Counted from the stretch's first letter, positions 43,395-53,670 are shown. The stretch is DNA of 64,000 nucleotides from Gordonia polyisoprenivorans NBRC 16320 = JCM 10675 (GCF_000241325.1 NZ_BAEI01000001.1:62001-126000), one strand, 5' to 3'. Notes: generated by a model from the sequence alone, not told the origin. Numbers and translations are program-made.

Positions 43395-44890
43395 CGCGAT
43401 CCCCGACCCGGATCGGCGAACACCGTTCGGTGCCAATCCTTCTGCGCGACACCGGTATTGTCGCTCATGACGTGTTTGACGGTGAGGTACTCCTCGAGCG
43501 AGTACATCGACATGTCCTTGCCGAAGCCCGAGGCACCGACGCCACCGTGCGGCATCTCGCTGATGATCGGGATGTGGTCGTTGATCCACACGCACCCGGC
43601 GTGGATCTCCCGGGAGGCACGGCCGGCACGGTAGACGTCGCGGGTCCACGCCGAGGCCGCGAGACCGTAGACGGTGTCGTTGGCGCGGCGGATGGCATCG
43701 TCGTCGTCGGTGAACGCCGAAACGGTCAGTACCGGGCCGAAGACCTCGTCCCGATAGATCTCCGACGACTCGGCGACGTCGGCGATCAGCGTCGGTGGAT
43801 AGAACGCGCCAGGACCGTCGGGCACCTGCCCGCCGACGACCACCCGGGCGCCCTGCGCCGGGGCGCGCGCCACCATCTGCGCAACCTTGTCGCGGTGGTC
43901 GGTCGAGATCAGCGACCCCATGTCGGTGGCCGGATCCCGTGGATCGCCCATCACCACCGATCCCATCACCTCGGCGACCCCGGCGACGAAGTCGTCGTAG
44001 AGGTCGGCGGCCACGATCGCCCGGGTGGCCGCCGTGCAGTCCTGACCGGCGTTGATGAGCGATCCGGCGACGGCACCGGCGATGGCGGCATCGAGGTCGG
44101 CGTCGTCGAAGACCACGAACGGGGCCTTGCCGCCGAGTTCGAGTTGCACGCGGGTGCCGTGGGTGGCGGCCTGACCCATCACCATCCGGCCGACCGCGGT
44201 CGAGCCCGTGAAGGTGACCATGTCCACGTCGGGATGACCGGCGATCGCGGCACCGACGTCGGCGCCGGTGCCGACCACCACGTTGAGCACACCGTCGGGC
44301 AGGCCCGCCTCGGTGGCCAGTCGCGCCAGGGTCAGCGTGGTCAGCGGTGTCAGTTCGGCCGGTTTGAGCACGACGGCACACCCGGCGGCCAACGCGGGCA
44401 ACACCTTCCAGACCGCCATCTGCAGCGGGTAGTTCCACGGGGTGATCGACCCGACGACACCCACCGGTTCACGGCGGATCGAACTGGTGTGGTCACCGGA
44501 GTACTCGCCGCTGGCCTTGCCCTCCAGGATGCGGGCGGCACCGGCGAAGAAGCGCACGTTGTCGATGCTGCCCGGCACATCGAACTCGCGGGAGAGCCGG
44601 ATCGCCTTGCCGGTGTGCGCGGTCTCCTGCTCGGCAAGCAGATCGGCTTGGGTTCCGAGAGCGGCCGCGAGCGCCCCGAGTACCTCGGAGCGCTGCGCGG
44701 GAGTGGTTGCACCCCAATCACTTTGGGCAGCGCGTGCTGCCGATATGGCGGCATCGACATCGGCCGATCCGGCCAATGCCATCTCCGCGACGGGCTCGCC
44801 GGTGGCAGGATCGAGAACAGTATGGTCCGGCCCGGCACCGTCGATCGGCGCGCCGGCGATCCATCCGGACGGGACGCTGGTGGTCAACAC
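43391..44890 (-). CDS. Aldehyde dehydrogenase (gamma-aminobutyraldehyde dehydrogenase-like)
   Basis: 499 residues from a GTG at 44890. The NAD-binding region has TPWNYPLQMAVWKVLPAL and TGSTAVGRMV, the general-base Glu is in LELGGKAPFVVF, and the catalytic Cys in NAGQDCTAATR. The C-terminus ends EMPHGGVGASGFGKDMSMYS. The closest type in my judgement is aminobutyraldehyde dehydrogenase (PatD/PuuC). It is translationally coupled to the FAD oxidase and divergent from the Lrp regulator gene. In gene order it resembles M. tuberculosis pcd (Rv3293) beside lrpA-lat. Confidence 0.9.
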   Translation of the reverse strand: MLTTSVPSGWIAGAPIDGAGPDHTVLDPATGEPVAEMALAGSADVDAAISAARAAQSDWGATTPAQRSEVLGALAAALGTQADLLAEQETAHTGKAIRLSREFDVPGSIDNVRFFAGAARILEGKASGEYSGDHTSSIRREPVGVVGSITPWNYPLQMAVWKVLPALAAGCAVVLKPAELTPLTTLTLARLATEAGLPDGVLNVVVGTGADVGAAIAGHPDVDMVTFTGSTAVGRMVMGQAATHGTRVQLELGGKAPFVVFDDADLDAAIAGAVAGSLINAGQDCTAATRAIVAADLYDDFVAGVAEVMGSVVMGDPRDPATDMGSLISTDHRDKVAQMVARAPAQGARVVVGGQVPDGPGAFYPPTLIADVAESSEIYRDEVFGPVLTVSAFTDDDDAIRRANDTVYGLAASAWTRDVYRAGRASREIHAGCVWINDHIPIISEMPHGGVGASGFGKDMSMYSLEEYLTVKHVMSDNTGVAQKDWHRTVFADPGRGSR

Positions 44891-45000
44891 GGCTGCGATA
44901 CTACCGTCGATAATGCGGATTCGCGATTCTTTTCCGGATTTTTATGACGAAATCAGAAGTATCGGTTGCGCTTTACCACTGAATCCGTCAAGATCGGGGG

Positions 45001-45465
45001 GTGCCTGAAGCCTCTCACCCTCATCTCGACGGCACCGCGAAGAGAATCATCGAGCTACTGCAAGCCGACGGGCGCAGTTCGTATGCGTCGATCGGCAAGG
45101 AGGTCGGACTCTCGGAGGCGGCGGTACGCAATCGCGTACAGAAGCTGAGCGAGAGCGGACTACTGCAGATCGTCGCCGTCACCGATCCCCTCAAGTTGGG
45201 GTTCGCCCGCCAGGCCCTCATCGGCATCCGATGTACCGGTGACACCGAGGAACTGGCCACGGCACTCGCCGGGAATCCGGAGATCGACTATGTGGTGCTG
45301 ACCGCCGGCTCGTTCGACATCCTCATCGAGGTGGTCTGCGAGGACGACGATCACCTCCTCTCGATCCTCAACCGGACCGTCCGCAAACATCCCGAGGTCA
45401 CCGGCACGGAGACCCTCGTCTATCTGAAACTCGTCAAACAGCAATACAATTGGGGAACACGATGA
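45001..45465 (+). CDS. Lrp/AsnC-family transcriptional regulator
   Basis: 154 residues from a GTG at 45001 with GGGGG just upstream. The N-terminal winged helix-turn-helix holds SYASIGKEVGLSEAAVRNRV (about 27-46), and the RAM ligand-binding domain follows (VLTAGSFDILIEVVCEDDD). Lrp-type proteins sense amino acids or related amines. It overlaps the aminotransferase gene by four bases (ATGA) and is divergent from the aldehyde dehydrogenase, so it is well placed to control both arms of the catabolic cluster. Confidence 0.92.
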   Translation: MPEASHPHLDGTAKRIIELLQADGRSSYASIGKEVGLSEAAVRNRVQKLSESGLLQIVAVTDPLKLGFARQALIGIRCTGDTEELATALAGNPEIDYVVLTAGSFDILIEVVCEDDDHLLSILNRTVRKHPEVTGTETLVYLKLVKQQYNWGTR

Positions 45466-46850
45466 CCACAACCACCCAACCGTCCATCGACGGAACCTCT
45501 CTCGGAGCACGCAGCGCCGCGCACCTGTGGGGCCACTTCGCCCGACACGGCGAGGGCATCACCCCGCCGGTGATCACCCGCGGCGAGGGTGTCCGCATCT
45601 TCGACGACCGCGGGCGCAGCTACCTCGACGGCCTCGCCGGTCTGTTCGTGGTGCAGGCCGGCCACGGTCGCGTCGAGCTGGCCGAAGCGGCCGCTCGCCA
45701 GGCCAAGGAGCTCGCCTTCTTCCCGGTGTGGTCGTACGCGACACCACCGGCCATCGAGCTGGCCGAGCGCCTGGCCGCCTACGCACCCGGTGATCTCAAC
45801 CGGGTCTTCTTCACCACCGGCGGCGGCGAGGCGGTCGAGAGCGCATGGAAGCTGGCCAAGCAGTACTTCAAGCTGACCGGAAAACCGATGAAGCACAAGG
45901 TGATCTCGCGTGCGGTCGCCTACCACGGCACCCCGCAGGGCGCGTTGGCGATCACCGGCGTACCGGCGCTCAAGCAGATGTTCGAGCCACTGACCCCCGG
46001 CGGATTCCGCGCGCCCAACACCAACATCTACCGCGCGCCCGACGAGGATCTGGCCGCCGATCCCAAGAAGTTCGGACGCTGGGCCGCCGACCGCATCGCC
46101 GAGGCCATCGAATTCGAGGGCCCCGAGACCGTTGCGGCGGTATTCCTCGAGCCGGTGCAGAACGCCGGCGGGTGCTTCCCGCCGCCGCCGGGATACTTCG
46201 AGCGGGTCCGCGAGATCTGCGATCAGTACGACGTCCTGCTCGTCTCCGACGAGGTGATCTGCGCATTCGGCCGCATCGGCTCGATGTTCGCTTGTGAGGA
46301 CTTCGGCTACCAGCCCGACATCATCACCTGCGCCAAGGGTATGACCTCCGGCTACTCCCCTATCGGTGCCATGATCGCCAGCGACCGGCTCTTCGAGCCG
46401 TTCAACGACGGATCGACCACCTTCCCGCACGGCTACACCTTCGGTGGGCATCCGGTGTCGGCGGCGGTGGCGCTGGCCAACCTCGACCTCTTCGAACGCG
46501 AAGGCATCAACGACCACGTCAAGACCAACGCCCCCGCGTTCCGCGCAACGCTGGAGAAGTTGCACGATCTCCCGATCGTCGGCGATGTCCGCGGCGAGGG
46601 TTACTTCTACGGCATTGAACTCGTGAAGGACAAGACCACCAAGGAGTCGTTCAGCGACGCCGAGGCCGAACGCATCCTGCGGGGATTCCTGTCCACGGCG
46701 CTCTTCGACGCCGGTCTGTACTGCCGCGCCGACGACCGCGGCGATCCGGTGGTCCAGCTGGCCCCGCCGCTGATCGCCGGACAGGCCGAGTTCGACGAGA
46801 TCGAACAGATCCTGCGCTCGGTGCTGACCGAGGCCTACACACTGCTCTGA
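45462..46850 (+). CDS. Class III aminotransferase (putrescine/omega-amino acid:pyruvate type)
   Basis: 462 residues. The PLP fold-type I class III pattern is complete: TTGGGEAVESAWKLAKQYF for phosphate binding, LLVSDEVICAFGRIGSMFA with the Asp that binds the pyridine nitrogen, and ITCAKGMTSGYSPIGAMI with the Schiff-base Lys. The nearest types are putrescine-pyruvate or beta-alanine-pyruvate transaminases. With the oxidase and aldehyde dehydrogenase across the divergent region, it gives two entry routes from polyamines or omega-amino acids to the corresponding acid. Its start overlaps the Lrp gene. Confidence 0.92.
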   Translation: MTTTTQPSIDGTSLGARSAAHLWGHFARHGEGITPPVITRGEGVRIFDDRGRSYLDGLAGLFVVQAGHGRVELAEAAARQAKELAFFPVWSYATPPAIELAERLAAYAPGDLNRVFFTTGGGEAVESAWKLAKQYFKLTGKPMKHKVISRAVAYHGTPQGALAITGVPALKQMFEPLTPGGFRAPNTNIYRAPDEDLAADPKKFGRWAADRIAEAIEFEGPETVAAVFLEPVQNAGGCFPPPPGYFERVREICDQYDVLLVSDEVICAFGRIGSMFACEDFGYQPDIITCAKGMTSGYSPIGAMIASDRLFEPFNDGSTTFPHGYTFGGHPVSAAVALANLDLFEREGINDHVKTNAPAFRATLEKLHDLPIVGDVRGEGYFYGIELVKDKTTKESFSDAEAERILRGFLSTALFDAGLYCRADDRGDPVVQLAPPLIAGQAEFDEIEQILRSVLTEAYTLL

Positions 46851-46925
46851 CCGGCCGACATCCGGTCTCGGCGTCGCCCACACGACATGACACCGAGAGA
46901 TGACGCCGCTGGTAACGTCCGTGCA

Positions 46926-48233
46926 GTGACGTGGGGGAATACGCACCTTGGCCGACGGATCGGCACGATCCTGGCAGCGGTGTGTGCGGCGGCCCTGGTG
47001 AGCGCACCCGGGGCCGCCGTCGCCGTTCCGCCGGCGACACCGGTCACCGATCAGTGCCCGCATCGGCAGACCCCGCCACCCCCGGTCGACACCTCCGAGG
47101 TCGTCGCACCCGGCTCGACGACGCCCACTGCACTCCCGGTCCCCACACCGGCCGTCGGCGGCGAGCGCCTCTCGGCATGCGGGGTGATCGCCGATCCCGG
47201 CGCCGGCCCGATCCCCGAACGTCTCACCTCGGCGGCCTGGCTGGTCGCCGACCTGGACACCGGCGCGATCATCGCCGCCAAGGACCCGCACGGGCGCTAC
47301 CGCCCGGCGTCGACGATCAAGGTGCTGCTGGCCCTGACCGTCCTCGATGCCGGACTCGACCTCGACAAGATGGTCGTGCCGACCGCCGAGGACTGGAGTC
47401 AGGAGGGCGATTCGTGTGGCATGGGACCGGGCGGGCACTACACCGTGCGCGACATGCTCAGCGGGCTGCTGATCGTCTCCGGCAACGATTGCGCGCACGC
47501 GCTCGCGCGTGAACTGGGCGGGGTATCGAGCACGCTCACCAAGATGAACTCGCTCGCCGCGCACCTGCACGCGCTGGACACCCGGGCGACCACGCCATCG
47601 GGTCTCGACGCCGCAGGCATGTCCACCTCGCCCTACGACCTGGCGCTGATCTTCCGTGCCGCGATGGGCAATTCAACGTTCCGGGAGATCATCTCCACAC
47701 CCACCTACCACTTCCCCGGATACCCACCCCGCTCGGACGTACCCAGCGACACACCGCACCCCGGATACGAGATGCAGACCTCGGATCAGCTACTGCTGCA
47801 AGGCTATCCAGGAATGCTCGGCGGCAAGACCGGGTACACCGACGACGCACTGAAGACCTTCGTGGGAGCCGCCCGCCACGGCGACAAGACCGTCCTGATC
47901 GTGCAGATGTACGGTCTCTCGACCGGCGACGACAATTACTGGACCCAGGCACAATCGTTGCTGGAGTACGGATTCCACGCACCGTCGGATACGCGGGTGG
48001 GTGAGCTCGTGGCGGGCCCGAACACATCGGCATCGACATCGGCCACCACGGCATCGGGGTCACCGGCGTCATCAGGGTCATCGGCGATGACGACGCAGGC
48101 GGATACCGCTCGTCCGTCGAGCGCCGCCGATCACTCGACCGCCACCCGCATTCTCGTCGGGCTGGTCGTCGCCCTCGTCGTCGTGATCCTGCTGGCCGCG
48201 GCCACCCGCCTCGTCGGGCGGCGCCGCCGTTGA
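46926..48233 (+). CDS. dacB: D-alanyl-D-alanine carboxypeptidase (DacB-type, class S11)
   Basis: 435 residues from GTG 46926, which puts the export signal at the N-terminus (RIGTILAAVCAAALVSAPGAAVA). The three penicillin-binding motifs are Ser129-x-x-Lys132 (STIK), Ser185-Gly-Asn187 and Lys301-Thr-Gly303. A Ser/Thr/Ala-rich linker and a C-terminal membrane helix with an Arg-rich end (LVGLVVALVVVILLAAAT, then RRRR) anchor the protein. It trims terminal D-Ala from peptidoglycan stem peptides outside the membrane. In M. tuberculosis order it corresponds to dacB1 (Rv3330). Confidence 0.92.
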   Translation: MTWGNTHLGRRIGTILAAVCAAALVSAPGAAVAVPPATPVTDQCPHRQTPPPPVDTSEVVAPGSTTPTALPVPTPAVGGERLSACGVIADPGAGPIPERLTSAAWLVADLDTGAIIAAKDPHGRYRPASTIKVLLALTVLDAGLDLDKMVVPTAEDWSQEGDSCGMGPGGHYTVRDMLSGLLIVSGNDCAHALARELGGVSSTLTKMNSLAAHLHALDTRATTPSGLDAAGMSTSPYDLALIFRAAMGNSTFREIISTPTYHFPGYPPRSDVPSDTPHPGYEMQTSDQLLLQGYPGMLGGKTGYTDDALKTFVGAARHGDKTVLIVQMYGLSTGDDNYWTQAQSLLEYGFHAPSDTRVGELVAGPNTSASTSATTASGSPASSGSSAMTTQADTARPSSAADHSTATRILVGLVVALVVVILLAAATRLVGRRRR

Positions 48234-48257
48234 CCGGCGCCGCAGCGACGCGGATCG

Positions 48258-49319
48258 TCAGTCGCCGCGGACGCGCCGGATCACCATACCCACCGCAGCT
48301 CCGACCGCGGCGGCACCGGCGAGTGCACCGACCTTCGGCATCGGACTGACCTCCACGGTCGGACGCATCACCACCGGTCGCTGCTGCGTCTCGTCGATCT
48401 CGTCGTCGACCTGGAAATCCTCGTTGATCGGATCGGTGGCGCACCACGCGGTGGCGTACAGGATGATCCGCGACGCGAGGTAGGCGAAGACCATGATGCC
48501 CAGAATCGGCCCGAACGCGGCTCCGGCCGGGCTGCCGAGCACCGACTTGAGGTAGAGCCCGCCGAGGTTCTTGATGATCTCGAACGCGATCGCGGTGATC
48601 AGGCCGGCGCTGAGGCAGTTACGGAAAGGCAACGGCACCAGGGGAAGACGAGCCAGCACGAGGGTGAAGAGCATCCAGCTGGCGAAGACCGAGATCGCGA
48701 TCGCCACCACCCGCAGCAGCACCGGAGCCCATGAGGTGTGGTCCACGCCGACCCACTCGAGGACCTTCCTGACGATGCCACCGCCGTTGGCCAGCGTCGT
48801 CAGTGCCATCGTCGCAGCGAAGGCCAGCCCGAGCACCACGAAGGTGAGCAGATCGGTCACCTTCGAGACGAGAGCATTGCGCGACAGCCGGCCCCCGAAC
48901 ATCTCGGTCATCCCGGCTCGCACACCGGCGATCCAGCCGACACCGGTCAGCGCGGCACCGACGAGACCGATGATGCCGACCGTGGCGCGTGAGGAGATCG
49001 CCGAGTCGATCACGGAGCCGATCTGGTCGCCCATGCCGCCGGGCAATTGCTTGACCACGGCGTCCTTGAGTTGTTCGATCAGATCGGGGTTGCTCGCCAG
49101 GACGAATGCCGCGATGGCGAACGCAACCATCAGGATCGGGACGAGCGCGAGGATTCCGTTGAAACTGATGCTCGCGGCATGGACGTTGCCGCGCCGATTG
49201 GTGTAGCGCTCCTGGGTGCGCAGGGCGTGACCAAGCCACGGCCAGCGCTCACGAGCGGCAGCGAACCATTCTTTGGCGCGTGCAAGCAGATTCTTGAACC
49301 ACGCGATCACCGAACCCAT
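48258..49319 (-). CDS. YihY/virulence factor BrkB family inner-membrane protein
   Basis: 353 residues. The N-terminus contains RYTNRRGNVHAASISFNGILALVP, the family's start, and about six membrane helices follow. The C-terminal tail holds VDDEIDETQQRPVVMRPTVE and a last helix with an Ala/Gly-rich AALAGAAAVGAAVG-like end. The biochemical role of the family is not known. It lies directly downstream of trpS on the same strand (130-base gap), the same arrangement as Rv3335c-Rv3336c. Confidence 0.88.
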   Translation of the reverse strand: MGSVIAWFKNLLARAKEWFAAARERWPWLGHALRTQERYTNRRGNVHAASISFNGILALVPILMVAFAIAAFVLASNPDLIEQLKDAVVKQLPGGMGDQIGSVIDSAISSRATVGIIGLVGAALTGVGWIAGVRAGMTEMFGGRLSRNALVSKVTDLLTFVVLGLAFAATMALTTLANGGGIVRKVLEWVGVDHTSWAPVLLRVVAIAISVFASWMLFTLVLARLPLVPLPFRNCLSAGLITAIAFEIIKNLGGLYLKSVLGSPAGAAFGPILGIMVFAYLASRIILYATAWCATDPINEDFQVDDEIDETQQRPVVMRPTVEVSPMPKVGALAGAAAVGAAVGMVIRRVRGD

Positions 49320-49448
49320 CGTCGCCTCACCTCCCTGTCGGCGAAGCGCCCGGGCTCCGCGTGGGTGCGCCCGACAGCGGTCCGCGTCGGTACGCCTACT
49401 GACGCTCCGCGTCGGTACCCGCCGACCCGGATCAACCGGGCACGGGCC

Positions 49449-50501
<1,053 letters not shown>

Positions 50502-50558
50502 TCAGACGGGTCGAGTGATCAACCGCGGGAGCCCGACGGTGCGATCGGACGCCGCGGA

Positions 50559-51407
50559 TCACCCGTAGACCACGGTGACCGGGGCATGATCGGACCACCG
50601 GCGATCGTAGGAGTCGGCGCGATCGACGAAGGCCTTCACCGCCCGTCGGCTCAATGACCGGTTGGCGAGTTGGTAGTCGATGCGCCAGCCGGAGTCGTTG
50701 TCGAATGCCTTGCCGCGCCACGACCACCAGCTGTACGGGCCGTCGACAGCGGGGTGCAGGTCGCGCACGACGTCGGTCCAGCCCGACTCGAGGCGCGCGC
50801 CCACCCATTCGCGCTCGTGGGGCAGGAAACCGGGATTCTTCAGATTGCCCTTCCAGTTCTTGATGTCGAGCTCGGCGGGCGCGATGTTCCAGTCCCCGCC
50901 CACGACCACGTGCCGCCGGCGCCGGGCCGCTCCGGCGAGATACTCGCCGAATTCGTCGAGGAAGCGCTTCTTCTCGGCGAACTTGGCGGTCTCCTTCTCG
51001 GTGGCCGACGGTGTCGGTTCGGCTGCGCCCTTTGGCAGATACAGGCTGGCCGCGGTCAGCGCTCCGAGATCGGGGACGTCGAAGTCGGCCTCGAGGTAGC
51101 GCCCGGTCGCGTCGAATTCCTCGCTGCCGAATCCGACGCGCACGGCTTTCGGGGCGGACCGGCTCAGCACACCGACCCCGGCGTGGCCCTTGACGACCGA
51201 CTCGGTCATCGACAGATGCCAGCCGGCCTCGAGAGCCGGACCCAGTGCAGCTTCTGTCTGCTCGGTGTCGGCCCGGATCTCCTGCATCAGGACGATGTCG
51301 GTGCCCGAAGCATCGAGCCAGCTCAGAAAGCCGGGATTGATCTCCGAACGCTGCTTGGTGGCGGCGCGGATGCCGTTGACGTTGATGGTGGTGATCGACG
51401 TGGTCAC
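50559..51407 (-). CDS. xthA: Exonuclease III (AP endonuclease, Xth type)
   Basis: 282 residues from a GTG at 51407, chosen because the conserved start TTINVNGIRAATKQ follows directly. The catalytic set of the EEP family is visible: LMQEIRAD with the metal Glu, GGDWNIAP (Asp and Asn), and SDHAPVTVVYG with the terminal Asp-His. It nicks DNA at abasic sites and removes 3' blocking groups in base-excision repair. It is divergent from the iron-storage genes, with IdeR-like boxes between them. Confidence 0.92.
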   Translation of the reverse strand: MTTSITTINVNGIRAATKQRSEINPGFLSWLDASGTDIVLMQEIRADTEQTEAALGPALEAGWHLSMTESVVKGHAGVGVLSRSAPKAVRVGFGSEEFDATGRYLEADFDVPDLGALTAASLYLPKGAAEPTPSATEKETAKFAEKKRFLDEFGEYLAGAARRRRHVVVGGDWNIAPAELDIKNWKGNLKNPGFLPHEREWVGARLESGWTDVVRDLHPAVDGPYSWWSWRGKAFDNDSGWRIDYQLANRSLSRRAVKAFVDRADSYDRRWSDHAPVTVVYG

Positions 51408-51456
51408 GGTGCCCCACCCTACGTGCGGCCACCGACACGTTATCTGGAGTGATTCC

Positions 51457-51509
51457 AAAGGTAAGGCAACCCTTGCGCCGACGCGGCACTTTATGTAATC
51501 CTCACCTAA
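51457..51509. promoter_or_regulatory. Two IdeR/DtxR-like iron boxes upstream of bfd-bfr
   Basis: TTATGTAATCCTCACCTAA (51491-51509) agrees with the IdeR consensus TTAGGTTAGCCTAACCTAA at 15 of 19 positions. A weaker site at 51457-51475 (minus strand CAAGGGTTGCCTTACCTTT) agrees at 12 of 19. They lie 22-74 bases ahead of the ferredoxin gene. In mycobacteria, IdeR binding upstream of bacterioferritin genes switches iron storage on when iron is plentiful, often through paired boxes. That makes function here likely, though unproven. Confidence 0.65.
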
Positions 51510-51530
51510 CAGCCAGATGAGGTGAGTTCC

Positions 51531-51710
51531 ATGTTCGTTTGTATCTGCCGCGCGGTGACCGAGGACGAGGTCCATGAGCACTGCACCGCGGGCGCTCGAA
51601 CCGTCGACGCGATCAGCGACCGCTGTGGTGCCGGCGAAGGATGTGGCACCTGCCTCGAACGGCTACAGCAGATCGTGAGCGAAAGGACTTCCGTCACCAC
51701 CGCAGCCTGA
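51531..51710 (+). CDS. bfd: Bacterioferritin-associated [2Fe-2S] ferredoxin (Bfd)
   Basis: 59 residues from ATG 51531, behind GAGGTGAG. The [2Fe-2S] ligands are the Cys-x-Cys in MFVCICRAVTE and the Cys-x2-Cys in GEGCGTC, the Bfd arrangement. Bfd docks on bacterioferritin and reduces its ferric core to release iron. It sits 95 bases upstream of bfr and behind the IdeR-like boxes, so storage and release genes share control. Confidence 0.92.
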   Translation: MFVCICRAVTEDEVHEHCTAGARTVDAISDRCGAGEGCGTCLERLQQIVSERTSVTTAA

Positions 51711-51805
51711 CTCACGCGAGGTCACCCCATGCGAATTACGCGCGTGGGGTTATTGCTCGTGCTACCGTTCGATTCACCAGTCCCTGGACCGAATGGAGTT
51801 GTGGC

Positions 51806-52291
51806 ATGCGTGGAGATGACGAGGTCATCGCCCTGCTCAATGAGCAGCTGACCAGCGAATTGACGGCGATCAACCAGTACTTTCTGCACTCCAAGATGCA
51901 GGACAACTGGGGGCTGACCGAGGTGGCCTCCAAGACGCGCGCCGAATCCATCGAGGAGATGACCCACGCGGAGATCCTCACCGACCGGATCCTGTTCCTC
52001 GAGGGCCTGCCCAACTATCAGCAGATCCTCCCGTTGCGCATCGGCCAGACCCTGCGTGAGCAATTCGAATGCGACCTGGCCATCGAGATCGAGGTCGTCG
52101 AGCGCCTCAAGCCGGGAATCGCGATGTGCCGCGGCAAGGGTGACATCACCTCGGCCAAACTCTTCGAAGAGATCCTCAAGGACGAAGAGCACCACATCGA
52201 CTACCTCGAGACCCAGCTGGAGCTGATGGACCGCCTCGGGGAGCAGCTCTACATGTCCAAGACGGTCGCCACGCCACCCGACGTGGGCTGA
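51806..52291 (+). CDS. bfr: Bacterioferritin
   Basis: 161 residues. The four-helix bundle contains the diiron ferroxidase ligands: Glu near LNEQLTSELTAINQYFLHSKM, Glu and His in EEMTHAEIL, and Glu and His in EEILKDEEHHIDYLETQ. The haem-ligand Met of bacterioferritins is found in ESIEEMTHAE. It oxidises and stores iron in a 24-subunit shell. TGGAG precedes the ATG. The 3' end overlaps the convergent MFS gene by 43 bases. Confidence 0.95.
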   Translation: MRGDDEVIALLNEQLTSELTAINQYFLHSKMQDNWGLTEVASKTRAESIEEMTHAEILTDRILFLEGLPNYQQILPLRIGQTLREQFECDLAIEIEVVERLKPGIAMCRGKGDITSAKLFEEILKDEEHHIDYLETQLELMDRLGEQLYMSKTVATPPDVG

Positions 52292-53592
52292 TCGGGTCGT
52301 CGGGTCCGGCGCGCCGCCGCCAGGGCGACGCCCAGGACCACGACTCCCGCCACGGCCAGCGCGGCCCCGAGCACCGATGGTGCGCGATAGCCGTGACCTG
52401 CCGCGATCACGATGCCGCCGAGCCATGCGCCGGCGGCATTGGCGATGTTGAGGGCCGAATGGTTCAGCGCCGCCGCCAGCGTCTGGGCGTCCTCGGCGAC
52501 ATCCATCAAACGGGTCTGCAACGCGGGCACCATCGAGGTGCCGGCGACACCCACCAAGAAGGTCAACGCCAGTGCAGCCCAAGTGATCTGAACGAAGAGG
52601 GCAAAGCAGAGCAAGACCGCGGCGAGCCCGACGAGTCCCACCAGGATCGAGCGCGACACGCTGCGGTCGGCGGCGATCCCCCCGATGATGTTGCCGACGA
52701 CCATGCCCAGCCCGAACAGCATCAGCGCGAGCGGGACCAGCCCCACCGGCAGGCCACCGAGTGTGGTCAACGTGGTGTTCAGGTAGGTGTAGAACGCGAA
52801 CATCCCCCCGAAACCCACGATTCCGATGAACAGGGTGAACCACACCTGCGAGCGGCGCAGGGCACCGAGTTCGGTGACCGGGTTGGTGACGCGCATGTCA
52901 CGCAACGACGGCAGGCTGCGGATCAGGGCGGCGACGGTCGCCACGCCGACGACGACAACCACCAGAAACGCACTGCGCCAACCGAAATGCTCACCGAGCC
53001 AGGCAGCCATCGGCACGCCTGCGACGTTGGCCACCGCCAGGCCGAGCATGACCTGCCCGATCGCCTTGGCGCGCCTGCCCGGACCCGCGATATGCGCTGC
53101 CACCAGAGCGGCGACCCCGAAATACGCGCCGTGCGGCAGACCGGCCACGAACCGCGCCGCGACCAGCAGGCCGAAGGACGGCGCGAGCACCGTCGCGACG
53201 TTGCCGACGGTGAAGGCGACCATCAGGCCGATCAGCAAGGTGCGCCGCGACATCCGGGCGGTCAGGGCGGCGATGAGTGGCGCACCGACCACGACGCCGA
53301 GCGCGTACGCCGAGATCACCGTCCCGGCGGTGGGCTCGCTGACATCGAGGGCGCCGGCGATATTGGGCAACAGACCCATCGCGACGAACTCGGTGGTCCC
53401 GATACCGAAACCGCCGAGCGCGAGCGCCAGGATCGCCCAGCGTAGCGACGTCTGGCGACGAGAAACATTGTCGGACAACGCAATACCGAGATCATCGGAC
53501 GCCACCGACGGCGCCGCGCCGGTCGCGGGCGTCGCGTCGGCGGTCACGGCGGAGGTGGGATGGGCTGATTTCGACACGGGAGGCGTAACCAC
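52249..53592 (-). CDS. MFS transporter, DHA1 (drug or sugar efflux) type
   Basis: 447 residues with 12 membrane helices and a 45-residue soluble N-terminus. GIGTTEFVAMGLLPNIAGALDVSEPTAG (in part FVAMGLLPNIAGALDV) is the helix 1-2 signature of the AraJ/YdhP efflux branch, and ALTARMSRRTLLIGLMV is the loop 2-3 motif. The substrate is not predictable. It is convergent with bfr and overlaps its coding sequence by 43 bases, so the terminal 14 codons of each gene are constrained by the other. It starts with GTG. Confidence 0.88.
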   Translation of the reverse strand: MVTPPVSKSAHPTSAVTADATPATGAAPSVASDDLGIALSDNVSRRQTSLRWAILALALGGFGIGTTEFVAMGLLPNIAGALDVSEPTAGTVISAYALGVVVGAPLIAALTARMSRRTLLIGLMVAFTVGNVATVLAPSFGLLVAARFVAGLPHGAYFGVAALVAAHIAGPGRRAKAIGQVMLGLAVANVAGVPMAAWLGEHFGWRSAFLVVVVVGVATVAALIRSLPSLRDMRVTNPVTELGALRRSQVWFTLFIGIVGFGGMFAFYTYLNTTLTTLGGLPVGLVPLALMLFGLGMVVGNIIGGIAADRSVSRSILVGLVGLAAVLLCFALFVQITWAALALTFLVGVAGTSMVPALQTRLMDVAEDAQTLAAALNHSALNIANAAGAWLGGIVIAAGHGYRAPSVLGAALAVAGVVVLGVALAAARRTRRPDQPTSGGVATVLDM

Positions 53593-53670
53593 GGCGCGTC
53601 CGCCGCGGATTCCCGCCGACGCGGGTGAGTTCGTTCACACGGGTTTGTCGGGCCGGAATCGAGACGCCCG

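Noticed and set aside
43395-44438. N-terminal extension of the FAD oxidase frame through the aldehyde dehydrogenase gene
   Set aside because: The extension is out-of-frame translation of the aldehyde dehydrogenase. The FAD motif starts near the ATG at 43394, which overlaps the dehydrogenase stop as a coupled start.
45420-47570. A 716-residue minus-strand frame opposite the aminotransferase and dacB
   Set aside because: Antisense to two well-supported genes, with no family similarity I can see.
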